Source of the DNA: Oopsacas minuta
Lineage: Eukaryota > Porifera > Hexactinellida > Lyssacinosida > Leucopsacidae
DNA: 64,000 nucleotides
Direction of reading: 5' to 3'
Assembly (NCBI GenBank): GCA_024704765.1
Contig: JAKMXF010000021.1
Location: forward strand, 25,637 to 89,636
The notes beneath the pieces were generated by a model. The model was given only the letters and a program-made list of their open reading frames with translations, made no database searches and was not told the DNA's origin. A program made the position numbers and the translations under genes. Of this stretch, positions 1-10,787 are shown piece by piece. The first letter of the stretch is position 1. Each line of letters begins with the position of its first letter.

Positions 1-300
1 GCATTACAGGGATCAATTTTCTATTCATAATTTCAGCAACTAAATTCACATAGCATATATGTTGTGATGTAGATATGTAAACATTTTGCACAGTTAGTGA
101 TTATAAGGTAACATGGAAATGGTAGTTTTGAAACATCTAAGTAGGGTGGTGGTCTTTGTAGTTGGGATATTTATTTGTGAAATGTATCAAGTATCGCACT
201 TGAATTGGGAGCTAGTTGTTGCATTATGAAAACTATAAATTGGTGGCGGTTATTGATATTCCAAAGCAAGAGTAAGGACAAAGGTCGCAAAATAAATTAG
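1..300. other. AT-rich flank without recognised gene
   Basis: No open reading frame or repeat boundary is seen here. Because the Myb/SANT-like gene beginning at about 301 appears to belong to a Harbinger-type element whose right end lies at about 4353, this stretch is probably the interior of that element, and its left end and transposase would lie outside the window. That is inference. There is a stop codon in the gene's frame just before 301. Confidence 0.4.
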
Positions 301-420
301 ACAGAGGAGGAATATACACTCATTGAGGCAATCCAGGATGCTGGAGATATATTGAGAGGTACTGCTGGTCAGTGCGCGGAGATAAACAAAAAAGGAAGGG
401 CTTTGGAACAATGTTATGAG
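301..420 (+). pseudogene. Myb/SANT-like DNA-binding protein, 5' part, cut by hAT insertion
   Basis: The reading frame gives TEEEYTLIEAIQDAGDI and then a short linker, which resembles the first helix of the Myb/SANT-like (MADF-like) DNA-binding domain found in accessory proteins of PIF/Harbinger transposons. The frame must shift by one base in the A run near 388-393 to continue into LWNNVMRKIN, whose last codons lie beyond position 3459. A stop codon precedes 301, so no good start is visible. The gene is split by the hAT element that starts at 421. Family proteins bind DNA and help the Harbinger transposase. This copy is dead because of the insertion and the frameshift. Confidence 0.6.
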
Positions 421-3400
421 CAGACCTGGGGTTGATTACTGGTGAGTGATTATGATTATGATTATGATTACAGGAGGAATTGCAATTGATTACAATCGAT
501 TATGATTACATGATTATGATTACGTGATTACAAATTCGCTTTCCTTTACGATCCAATTAGTCTTTCCCAAATAAGCCCCGGAGTTTCATGTGCACAAAAG
601 GCGAGGCGCTTATTCTGAGATAAAAATATACGATATATCAAACTAGTAGAATTTGAATAAATAAGATAATATTGCATAATTCACGAATGATTCATGAAGA
701 ACTAGAGTTACATCTTATAAACATTAACTTTTCGAATAAGTGGTCAGATAAACGACATCTGTCCGGACGAAAATCCTCCCAGCTATTGAAAAAATACGCT
801 CCACGGGAGCACTTGAGGCAGGTATTTGAAGATATTTGCATGCAAGTTTACTGAGTCCTTCGTACTTGTACTGATTATTTTTCCAGAAGATAAGAGGTTC
901 AGTAAACTCTGACAAACAGGGACTGTTCAAATACTCTTCGATTTTATCAATAGTATTGGTACCCAATTCCGTGCCATATATGGGAGAAACTTCCATGAAG
1001 TTGAAAAGAGCTGATCTTTTAGGGGGCGGTGACTGTTCAGGTAACGTCATAACACACACTGTTGAATCAACTGCAATTTCGTTCGCCTTTTGAAAAATGA
1101 TCTTGCGTAAATTCGCTGACTCCTCTGGTGTGCACCATGCCAGTTTCCACCTTGGATCAAGAGCAGCAGCCAATTGAAATGTCAGATCTTCCTCGTATTG
1201 AGAGAGGCGCGAGTCCAGTGATGATTTCAAGGTTGCTACAAAACTGGATAGGAATATTTTCTCCAATTTGGCAAGTTCTGTTCGAAGTCCTCGAACTATA
1301 GGAAGAACAACACTGGCAGTTACTTTTTTTCCTCCCGTGTTAAATCTGTCACCCATTGGAATGGAGTTAAGACTTCCAGCAAATCCTTCGTAGTATTTGT
1401 CTCACTAACTGTCAATTTTCCACTATATTCCAGCTTCTTCATATTTTCATCAGAAGTATCAAGTAATGATTTGATCATTGTTAATTGCGAATTCCACTGT
1501 GTTACGTTGGCGATCTGTAATTTATGATCGTTTTCGTGGAGTTCACAAGGTTGTGATGAATGACGAACATGAGAGATGAGTTTTGAAATCTTCCCTAGTA
1601 CTCTCCGAATATGCCCAGCATTTTTCAGGGCATCCTTTATAACTAGTTATAGCGTGTGATCAAAGCAAGCATGATGCCTTGGGACTATTTGATGGAATTC
1701 CAATTGATTTAATAATCCTTCAGTTTCTATAATCTCGAGATCATCAATGTTGCTATGGTCATCTTCTTCTCCTGCGGTATCATCTTCAAAACAACTAATC
1801 TCGAGAAGACGGAACGCTTTCTTCATGTTACTGGCGTTATCAGTGATAACTCTGTCGACTTTGCCACTGATATTAAATGATGTCACAATCTCCTCAAAAA
1901 GTTGAGTAATACGTTCCCCAGTGTGCGATCCGCGAAAGCGATGACATGACAACATGGCACACTGTAGCTTGAAATCAACAATAAAGTGACAGGTTACTCC
2001 AAGATATGATCGCATTTGTCTGTTCGACCATATATCAATTGTCAAACAAACCTGTGACGAAACGCTCAACAATTTCACAATATCTGCATAAATATTTTGG
2101 TAGCGTTGAGGTATTAATTTGGTGCTTAGATGTTTCCTAGAGGGCATACTATATCGTGGCTCAGCTTTCTGGAGCACATTTCGGAAAGCTTTACTTTCAA
2201 CCACAGAGAGAGCCTGTAGATCATCAGCTACAAAGCTAACAATTGCATTCGTAATCTCTTCTTGCTTCCCTCGATCAGTGGAACGCCATTTTTTAACTGT
2301 TGTATCTTCGAAAAAATATGATATTTCTTGCGTAGAATCAGACTTTGGGGTAGCACTGTATAAAGATTGATGGACATCTGGATGTTTTCTCTAAATACAA
2401 TATAATTGATAAATCGGGAATGTATAAGTATTACTAGACTATATATTATATATTTATCCCACAATATTCCAAAATGTACTGTCACGCCATAACTAGTCCA
2501 GGGGGACCAGTTATGGTCAACTATAGTGTGGTCCGAGACAAAATGAAACTTCAATATTCGAAGAATCTAGTATTCTAAAACTAGGGAAAAACCAACGAAT
2601 GGCCTTACAAGCCAAAGTCATTTGGTACATACTACCACGGGTAGATTTACAAAAGATAGGGTTAACAAAAGGGTCGAAACGGGTCTATAAAAACTTGGAC
2701 ATTATTTCAACTCTTGTTATTTCGTGACATATAGGAATCGATTTCACTTGGAATAAGCGAAGTCATTTGCATTCATTATCACAGTAGTCCGCCCGATCCA
2801 TATCGATATAACCGGGTATTTCATATGTCCGAACTCGATATAACATGAGTTGTCAGTAATGTAAATCAGACAACAGCAATTGTAACAAGAAACACAAAAA
2901 AACGAACTGTAGAAAAAGAAATATACCTTCAAATGTGTAATCAGGTTGGAAGTAATTTTTCCCTTAATGGATACATCAAATCCACAATACTTACATCTCG
3001 CTTTGTGTGTTTCAGAAGCTGATGTTTCTGAAAGAGCATGAAAATGGGAGAAAACAGGTGATGGTGAGGCCATTATCGATAAGAAATATTGCTAAAATTA
3101 AATAGGCTACTTTGAGAAAAATTTATAAATAAAGTTTGAGGTATGGTTTTATATGAATAAACCTAAGGATATTATGAATTGAAAATATATCTCTTCAGTC
3201 TTCACCTAAATGATTTATGATAATAATTAATAATAATGATAATAATAAAATAAATTTATATACGGTATATACCACTAGAAAGCTCTTTGTAGGATGGGGT
3301 AAGGGAAATCGCAACCGATGGACCTTCTACAACTCAGTGCCAAACTGCAAACCTGGGATGATTACTGATGAGTGATTATGATTATGATTATGATTACAGG

Positions 3401-3458
3401 AAAAGTTGTAATTGATTACAATTGATTACGATTGTAATCATAATCAGCCCCAGGCCTG
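421..3458 (-). mobile_element. hAT transposon (BED-finger type), complete, 3,038 bp
   Basis: Both ends are defined. The left end starts CAGACCTGGGGTTGATTACT, and the reverse complement of the right end starts CAGGCCTGGGGCTGATTATG. The flanking 8 bp GTTATGAG is duplicated exactly at 413-420 and 3459-3466, as expected for hAT. Both subterminal regions carry runs of the GATTAT unit (about 447-530 and 3372-3445). Inside is one transposase gene on the minus strand with a BED-finger exon and a long second exon. Joining 420 to 3467 restores the interrupted Myb/SANT-like gene. The transposase has several breaks, so the copy is probably not autonomous. Confidence 0.92.
692..3073 (-). pseudogene. hAT transposase with N-terminal BED zinc finger
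   Basis: Exon 1 (about 3073-2936) begins MASPSPVFSHFHALSETSA and contains the BED finger pattern C-x2-C ending HLK, then a GT donor. An acceptor near 2396 (TTTAG) opens exon 2 with RKHPDVHQSLYS, so the finger's second half continues in register. Exon 2 carries the RNase H-like core (LTIDIWSNRQMRSYLG, RVITDNASNMKKAF) and the C-terminal dimerisation block (PASSAPVERIFSIAG). One in-frame stop lies at about 1647, a one-base shift in the A run near 1326-1332, and another shift near 773, after which PDRCRLSDHLFEKLMF is read to a stop at 692. The total length fits a ZBED-type hAT transposase of roughly 600-650 residues. The copy is recently inactivated: few breaks and a clean intron. Confidence 0.88.
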
Positions 3459-4040
3459 GTTATGAGGAAAATCAATTCCATCCATGGCAACAACCGAGAT
3501 GTGAAAGGTATTAAGAAGAAGTGGAACAATCTAAAAGGTTCCGCAAAAGTTCATGTGGATTCCATTCCAAGGGAAGCGAGGAGGACAGGAGGAGGGCCAA
3601 ATGAAGCTGCTGAAGTGGAGGATGAAGACATCCGGATCCTTAGCTCCGATAGGGAAATATCCACATCTGTGACGGAGAGAGTATCACAGCTGTTCTCAAG
3701 TACGCCAGCGTTCTCTGGAATATGTGGTAGTGCTGATATGTTTCAAGCCCCAACAACATTGCCTTTACACGCTGAGATTAGCGAAAGCAGAGAAGTAACA
3801 CCAGTGTTTGATGGATCAGAAGTTACTGTAATTAACAGTCGTCCAGAGGGAAGGCGTAGGCGTAAGAGGAGCATCGAACAGTCAACGAAGGTCTCTGATT
3901 TACTTCTTCTGCAACGAGAAGTGCTCCTTAAACAGATGGAAGTATTCTCGGCTCAACTACAGCTGATTGAAGAGCAGAGGGAGTATTATCGTCATAAAAA
4001 GCAGAGACTTTTAGAAAAAGATCAACAGCAGCAGCTTTAG
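3459..4040 (+). pseudogene. Myb/SANT-like DNA-binding protein, 3' part
   Basis: The open frame runs to a TAG at 4038-4040. It contains the end of the Myb/SANT-like domain (NRDVKGIKKKWNNLKG), the RRTGGGPNE motif typical of this family, an acidic middle, a basic patch (GRRRRKR) and a leucine/glutamine-rich C-terminal helix (LLLLQREVLLKQMEVFSAQL) ending in poly-Gln. Its true N-terminus is the fragment at 301-420, separated by the hAT element, so the apparent start at 3462 is an artefact of the insertion. Apart from the insertion and one upstream frameshift the protein is intact, which implies the insertion broke a fairly young copy. Family knowledge suggests it is the accessory DNA-binding subunit of a Harbinger transposon. 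Confidence 0.72.
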
Positions 4041-4199
4041 ATATACAATTTAGCCATATTGTAACATCATAGAAAATCATAATTTATAGTGAAAGTATGA
4101 ATTAATCAAAGAAAACGAGTGACTGAAGTGACTACATCAATGTTATCGATAAATATAATATGTTTGGAAACTTAAAATAGAGCTTGAATAACTTAAGCA

Positions 4200-4353
4200 A
4201 CCTCGGTAGGTTACTTAACCTTTGTACTTAAATACATACTTAAGTATGAGCTTAAATCTTAGTGAATACCAATCTTAGTGAATACGGTTTAAGTATGTAC
4301 TTAGTACTTAAGTACTAAGTACATACTTAAGTATGCTTAGTGAATACGGCCCC
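4200..4353 (+). mobile_element. Right end of Harbinger-type element with 42-bp perfect palindrome
   Basis: The region is built from repeats of ACTTAAGTA. Positions 4289-4330 form a perfect 42-bp palindrome, and CTTAGTGAATAC occurs three times (4259-4270, 4274-4285, 4336-4347). Read from the outside the end begins GGGGCCGTATTCACTAAGC, which resembles terminal repeats of PIF/Harbinger elements. The position just downstream of the Myb/SANT-like gene supports this. The partner end lies outside the window, so the 3-bp target duplication cannot be checked. Confidence 0.6.
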
Positions 4354-5507
4354 TGGGCTTGTTGGTGAAATATTTGAAAATTTGCTAGAAAATCGGTCAA
4401 GTTGAAACCTGAACAGGACGATGGCTACGGCCCTAATATATTGTACAAACGTGTGACTCTAGCCAGTGGCTATATTTCTAAGTCAATTATATTTTAAATA
4501 TCCTTCCAGAGGTGGTTTAACAGTATTTCCAGAACATCAGAAGGATCTAAATCGATCTCAGGAAGTAGTATGTGTTAGGTTCAGGTGAATTATAGGTAGG
4601 AAATTATTCATATGTATGTCACAAAGAAATACAAGCAAAATCTTGATAACTAAGAGCTTGATACATCACTCTGCTCGAGGCTTGTAAATACAGTTAATTA
4701 ACAATTAGATGAAACCCAACAATAAACTTCAATTTCTTATAGACATGATCATGTAAGAATTTAAGATAAGTTTGAAATAGTTTGACGTGATGGCCTCTGG
4801 ACATTTACCAGATTGCGGAACAATAGATAGTTAAATTCAAACACAAATCATATATATCGGCAGAGCAGTGCAAATAATATGATGCTTAGAAAATCCAAAA
4901 GGATCAACACGCCGTGCCAAAATCGTGTTAGGTGTTAATTTACGTAGAAGACTAACTTGTCGAGCAAGGCGAAAATACTCTTCCCTGTATGGCAAAAATA
5001 AGGCCTGGGGGCCTTACAGATACTTAAATAAATTCAGGAAATACAAACATATAAGGATGGATAAGTTGCTCGATCGTCTAAACACAAATGTGGCTTATTA
5101 CATTCTACGTTATATAAACTGAATTGATTCATCAAGCACAATTTCAATGAAATCCATGAAGATTTAGTAGACCACAATATATTATCATACTTGTGCTGAA
5201 TCTTGGTGCTTTTTTCCGGTTTTCGTCCAAATTTGATAAAGATGCAGTATCATCATGTCTAGAATTCTGAAAACTTGGATTGAGTAGTTTAGGGGGTGGC
5301 TTCATGTCGGTGAATAAAACTATTCCAAAAACAATCTAGTACAGTTTAGGAAAAATTCGTGAACATTGTTGAAGTCGGCGCTGGTATAACACCATCGAGT
5401 GGAGCGATATTTAGTAATATCTTCCAAACTATACAAGATTGGTCATCAAAGTGTTGTTTATATCCATAATTGAGTACAAAACTGGAAAACCATGTTGTCT
5501 GATTTTT
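4354..5507. other. AT-rich stretch, no recognised gene
   Basis: A 65-codon frame at 4925-5122 (Arg-rich start MLGVNLRRRLTCRARR) has no recognisable domain and is not supported as a gene. Nothing else was identified. Confidence 0.4.
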
Positions 5508-5784
5508 GGCATACAGGGGTATTTGAGCCTGTCTCGGACAATGTTCCGAGGAACTAACAAATGCTACATAGAGGCTCGTGTAATGTTACGGAATGTCATT
5601 AAATGGAATTTAGATAAACCATGGATAATAAAAAAAATTTCCTAAAAGTTTCACCTCAAGGCACGTAGTGGCAAGATAACCAATCGAGTACCGACAAGAA
5701 GAACAAAGAAATTTACTTGTTACTTATGCTCATCTAAGGCACTGAGGTGTGGGGCAGCAACTTAGCAAGCGATGCAATCTAGTA
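5508..5784 (+). repeat. Dispersed repeat family 1, internally deleted copy
   Basis: The start GGCATACAGGGGTATTTG matches the left module also seen at 17973, and the end (CCTCAAGGCACGTAGTGG and later CAACTTAGCAAGCGATGC) matches the right module seen at 7590-7763 and 27730-27883. Both modules occur in the same order as in the longer copy at 7181-7763, with the middle missing. The family has no coding capacity that I can see. Confidence 0.6.
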
Positions 5785-5842
5785 TCTATAGTATATAAAA
5801 AGCGCGATAAATCTATGTGTAAATATCTGTGTGTAAATATTA

Positions 5843-7159
5843 CAAGGGTTGTTCAATAAGTAATGAGACTAATGTATCGAATCCATATTCTAGGTAACAC
5901 GGCTCTAAGCCTAATATCAGATTACAAGCCTAACTTGATTGTAAAATTTTGATACAATATACTCTTTACCTACTAGCATATTCTTCAGTATAATGTTTCA
6001 TTTGTATAGGCTACTTTTTTCAACTAATGGATTTCAGCAAAGAAGGAAAACGACAAATAATTTAGTACCTGTGGAAAAAAGGGGAAGACTGGTTCATACA
6101 TTCTCCGTGAAATGTAGGATGTTTTCGGTGATGAATGTCCTTCGAAAGCCACCATATATAGATGGATCGAACGTTTTGACAATGGTGATGAGGAACTCAA
6201 CGATGACCCTCGTCCAGGTCGTCCGACTACCTCAAAAACCCGCGTTCATATCGAGAGGGTCCAAACAATTTTGGACAAGGACAGACGAATAACCCTGCGA
6301 GAGTTAGAAGAGATGGTAGGTATATCAAAAGCCACACTACACTTAATTATCGCTGAAGATCTGGAAATGTCGAAGGTAACTGCGCGTTGGGTCCCAAAAC
6401 TTCTTTCAAAAGAACAAAAACGCGAAAGGGTCAGAGTTACCAAAGGATTACTATGAAGATACAAGGCAGGGGAGGACTTTTTGGATCGTATAGTAACGGC
6501 CTAACGGGGGATGAAACTTGGTTTCATTATTATGAACCAGAGAGCAAAACTCAATCGAAGCAGTGGAAAGACATGATGAACCTGTACTTATCAAGGTAAA
6601 GGCCCCACAATCAGCAGGGAAGAGAATGACAACAGTATTTTGGGTAGGGAAGATTATACCTCGACTGGTTGCCTGAGAAGACAACCATAAACAGTGATTA
6701 TTACATTGACGAATTGAAAGAATTGCGTCAAGCGATTAAACGTGAGAGGCGAGGCAAGTTGACACGTGGCGTATTGCTGCAACATGATAACGCAAGGCCC
6801 CATGTAAGCTCCAAGATAATGGCTGCAATTGTCAACTTAGGATTTGAATGCCTCCCTCATCCCCCGTATAGTCCAGACCTGGCTCCCAACGACTACTGGC
6901 TGTTTTGAGGGATGAAGAGACTTCTTCGTCAAGGGAAGAGATTTGAGGATTTCAAACGGCTGGAGTATGAAATAAATCAGTGTGAAACAGGGACCCCTAA
7001 AGAATTCTATACCACTGGGTTGGAAAAGTTGCCAGAACAATGAAAACGATGTATAAAATTAAAGGGGGAATTTATCGAAACATTTGAGAATCACTTATGA
7101 TAAGTATAGGGTTACTATATGAATTTCAAAAACCCTCATTATTTATTGAACAACCCTTG
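5843..7159 (+). mobile_element. mariner element, full length, 1,317 bp
   Basis: The left end reads CAAGGGTTGTTCAATAAGTA and the right end is its inverted match (reverse complement CAAGGGTTGTTCAATAAATA). TA flanks both sides (5841-5842 and 7160-7161). The length is typical of mariner. Inside is one decayed transposase in the same orientation. Confidence 0.93.
5993..7080 (+). pseudogene. mariner transposase, DD34D
   Basis: The N-terminal helix-turn-helix is visible in two frames (SKATIYRWIERFDNGDEELN, then PRPGRPTTSKTR and ITLRELEEMVGISKATLHLI). The catalytic triad is readable: D in LTGDETWFHYYEPESK, D in LLQHDNARPHVSSK and D in PYSPDLAPNDYWLF. I count 34 residues between the second and third D, the mariner signature. 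The C-terminus ends near 7080 (WKRCIKLKGEFIEK, reading through a stop). At least four frameshifts or stops break it (near 6110-6260, 6455, 6595 and 6906). The family cuts and pastes at TA sites. This copy is inactive. Confidence 0.9.
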
Positions 7160-7180
7160 TATTTGTATGTCCACAATTAT

Positions 7181-7763
7181 TTGAAGAAACTAGAAGATTC
7201 TTTGAGCTGACATCTGGGACACAGTGGTATTTTTGGCCCTGCTGAAATAATTCGAGTCTTGGACGACAATTCACAAATTCTATGCAATTATGACGTTACC
7301 TATCAAGTATTTGGATACCCGAAAATCGAATTAATTGCTACTGCTCAGCAAATATACATAATAGAAGTTCTTAGAAACAGGCAGCCCACATTGGGACAAA
7401 TGTCATGATGTCATGATTACGATTTAAAACTAACTCACAATGGGATTATAGGTCATCATGACTGTAAATAAATCAGATTTATAAATATTTCGATATTTTA
7501 TGGTAATTTCAGAATAACCGAGACAGGAACTGTCCAGAATACTAACCAAAAGTGACCTAGCAGCTCCAGTTTTAACACAGAAAGTTATTGGATGTAATAT
7601 CGATGGAACAAATCTCTACAATAGTATAAATCCGAGGCAGGAAATGCCGTGGTCATCGCGTAGTGTAGCGACCAAAAGCACTAAAAACTCACCTGTTCAA
7701 TACTTAATCTAACATGAAACGCTAAGCTGTCGCACAGTGACCTAGCAAGTGGAGCGGGCTAGT
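7181..7763 (+). repeat. Dispersed repeat family 1, longest direct copy
   Basis: The left module begins TTGAAGAAACTAGAAG and contains GAGTCTTGGACGACAATTC. The right module contains ACCAAAAGTGACCTAGCAGC, AGCGACCAAAAGCACTAAAA and ends CTAGCAAGTGGAGCGGGCTAG. The same modules occur at 46610-47150 on the opposite strand, and single modules occur at 17941-18099 and 27621-27883. No inverted termini or tail were recognised, so the class is open (SINE, MITE or other). Confidence 0.6.
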
Positions 7764-7876
7764 ATAAATTATTTGTATTTATTAAAGAGATATTAATCCA
7801 TTATGCAATATTGTAGGTGGGGATAAGAGAATATTTTATAGGGGTCATTCTATAGTATAAGATCAGCCAACAGGTG
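7764..7876. other. Short AT-rich spacer ending in the Transib target duplication
   Basis: The last five bases (7872-7876, AGGTG) are repeated at 11181-11185 and flank the Transib-like element. Confidence 0.8.
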
Positions 7877-8544
7877 CTCAGTGGTTTAGGAGCAAAGAAT
7901 AGACAAAAAATTAATCCGTAGTTGATGGTTTTATTTCATTTTATATTGTTTAATGATTCTCATTTAAATATCTAAGCGATTGAGACCCTAGAAGCTGTAA
8001 AATTTCTTCATCAAAGATGCGAAATATTTCTAGGAAAATTGCGGCTTCATGATTTCTAAATTCAGCCCGAATTTCAAATGAACCTGTAAGAGCAATTACA
8101 TAATCGAATGTTACTGATCTGGTATACTTTATACATTTCGACTATGCTAATTCTAAATATCTTGTTTCCATGACTGTATCTTGTATATATTTCGCGAACA
8201 TAAGATGTCTAAAATCTAGTAAATCCGTACAGAATTGTTACAAAGAGGAATACTTAAAGTGTCAGGAAAAATAAACACCACAAAACAACAGCACAAAATA
8301 AAGTGGATGCACGCATTACGATTCCTAAAAACATAATCTAAAACCACAAAACCCGAAACAGTGCGCAACATATAATTTTCAATAACATTCCATTACAACT
8401 TTTCATTGGAGGAAATTCCCATTGTAGCATACTCCAACAATGGAATGAAATAGTATTGAATTTCGTTCTTAAAATTTATTATAGTGAGTTATATATATAA
8501 TCTACAGAATAATACAACATATTTTTCGGAAGTTCTTGAAAACA

Positions 8545-10787
8545 ATGATAGAAGAGTTAACTTGCCCAAAGTCACGCCTTGAATTGGCAAGAATCCTGAA
8601 AGACAATAATAATTGTGACTTGAAAACGGCAAAATTTTGCAAAGAACAATTTGAAATACACTCAGATAATACGAAACTCTTGGGAACGTTGCCGTTAAGA
8701 ATTCGGGAGAGATTCAAGAAGGCGAAGAGATCTTTAGATTGTTTAGAAGGAGAATGTTGGCATTCTAACATTTCCATGAAACATGAGTTACAGAAAATTC
8801 GTAGTTCTGATTTACTAGATTCGTCTTCTGATGATGGTGAAGTTCCCATTCATTCAGTGAGACATAGGCAGAATCTTGATGGTCTCTCTCTGCAGCAACA
8901 ACGTACTCGATTGTCAAGTCTGCTAGACTGCATTAAGCCACTCTCAGTTATTGAGAATATTGCAGAAATAAGCATTGCAGCAATCTCATTACAACTATTA
9001 GCAAATGAGGAGAATAATCGTCAGGTTGCAACGGTAGCCAAAGAGATTATTGTCAGTGGAGGATTCTGTAACCGCAGTAACAAGCATGTTCCAGTTGACA
9101 AAGCCGTATTCCTGCTGGATTTAATTGAAGTGGGCAGACGAAAATACACTCAACTACGACAAACACTTCTACCAGACAATATGCATTTTCCATCATACAG
9201 CAAGTTAGCTATTCTGAGAGATGTCATGATTTCACGATCCAGTATAACTTTATACCCTAATCCAACTAAACCAAAATGTATACACGCACCATATTGTCTT
9301 CAAGTTCAGAAAACCCTAGAAAGAATATTGTCAATGGTAGATCGCCCCACAAGTGGGGAATTCACACTCACATTCAAAATCGCAGATGGCTTAGATGGTT
9401 CTGGTTGTCACACTATCTACAACCAGCAGGCAACTAATACTTTTACCAAAACTTCATTCTGTTTTGTTTCGAGCCCATCTCCATCTCCACTGTAACAAAC
9501 AGGATTGTTTGGCAGAATAAATCCCCTAATTAACCCCTCTCTCAAAGACCTATTTTTCTCTGCGCTGCGACAGAATGCGAAGAAAATATTCGTTCCTTCA
9601 TGGAAACTATGATTAATCCCGATATAGCGATGTTACAAAATGGGATTCCTTTAGAAAATGGCGTTGTCAATGTCGATATTATCCACTCAATGTTTGATGA
9701 GAAGATGGCAGCCATTCTCTCTGGAGCTGGAGGAGCCAGTTGTCAGATGTGCACTGCCACACATAAAGATTTGAAAGACCGGAATTTAGTTCTTGAAGGG
9801 TTCCCCATCAACAGAAATATCACAGATGCAATCGAGTTATTCTCGCACATTGATGACTTTGAGTCGTTCTTTGCTCTTTCTACTAATGAACACTTCAATT
9901 TAACTCATCAAACAATTTCAGAGATTAACATACATCCAGCATCTCCACTTCATTCATACACAGGCGATTTGGGTAAGTGATCTGGTACTCAATTAACCAT
10001 TCAGAAATTATCTTTACATAATTAAACAAATTTTAGGTGGTTCAATTTGTTGGTATATCATCTTCGCATCAAAAAGTTTACCTGTTCGCCAATTTCACCA
10101 GTTATCAAGGAGTCAATGAAATTTCTTCAAACACTTATTCAGGCGAAGACAGGATTAAAGGTTGACCAGCCTAATTTTTAGCGGTGGAACCATCTCAACA
10201 GGGAATGTTGCTAGAAGAGCCTTTTCTGATGAAACTGAATACCTTGATTGCATTCTATCATCTGTAGCAATACAATATTGCCCAATCTTATCAAAGATAC
10301 ATACTCAGTTTTCAGCAATTCTTCGGGTTTTCAATTCAAGTCACAAAGTTAACACTTTAGAATTGGGGAAATTGTGCAAGGATATCTACCTTGTAATCTT
10401 AGATTCTTTCCCCTGGATTAGCATGACTCCAACCCTGCATAAGCTCTTGGCCCATTCCGAGGAGTTAACACGCGAGTCGAATTCTAGCTATGGCTTAAAG
10501 GCATTTTCAGAAGAAGTCACATAATCATGTAACAAATTAATTAGAAAATATGGGGAGAATTTAGCTCGTAAAGTTAGTTTTGAGGCCAATATTATGGATA
10601 TCTTCGTCAGATTAACCTCTCAAAGTGATCCAAACTTAGTAAACTATCGAAGACTTTGACTTGTGAACGATGTGGTCAATCTGGACACACAACGAAATCT
10701 AAATGCTGCAATGCTATGAACAATCAGAAAACTAGTATACAGACTTTATTCACGACTTTAACCTCCAGTACAGATTGCCTATCATGA
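8545..10787 (+). pseudogene. Transib/RAG1-like DDE transposase
   Basis: The frame starts at ATG 8545 (MIEELTCPKSRLELARIL). The first catalytic Asp is in KIADGLDGSGC (codon 9385-9387), aligned with RAG1's CDG motif. A one-base shift near 9449 and a TAA at 9531 precede ECEENIRSFMETMINPDIA, then the zinc-binding-like SCQMCTATHKDL, then SPLHSY, the region of the second catalytic Asp in RAG1. A probable 64-bp intron (9973-10036, GTAAGT to TTTTAG) joins to WFNLLVYHL. After an extra T near 10177 the frame continues through TPTLHKLLAHSEEL to FSEEVT. There the third catalytic residue is expected (RAG1 NESGNK versus here VT-stop-SCNK): its codon is TAA 10522-10524. After a shift near 10660 comes a C-terminal CERCGQSGHTTKSKC finger and a stop at 10785-10787. 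Alignments are by eye from knowledge of RAG1 and Transib. Confidence 0.82.
9973..10036 (+). other. Probable 64-bp intron in the Transib/RAG1-like gene
   Basis: It starts GTAAGTGATC and ends AAATTTTAG. Removing it joins ...TTTGG to GTGGTTC, so the frame reads F-G-W-F into the conserved NLLVYHL segment. The exon just before it needs a small indel near 9957 to be in that frame, so the splice is likely but not proven. Confidence 0.55.

Noticed and set aside
4925-5122. 65-codon Arg-rich frame as a gene
   Set aside because: No domain, no codon-level conservation visible, and no second copy in the window; consistent with chance.
7877-7925. Nonamer-like ACAAAAAAT about 19 bp inside the left heptamer-like end of the Transib-like element
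   Set aside because: The spacing fits neither 12 nor 23 bp and the right end has no counterpart, so it is likely chance in AT-rich DNA.
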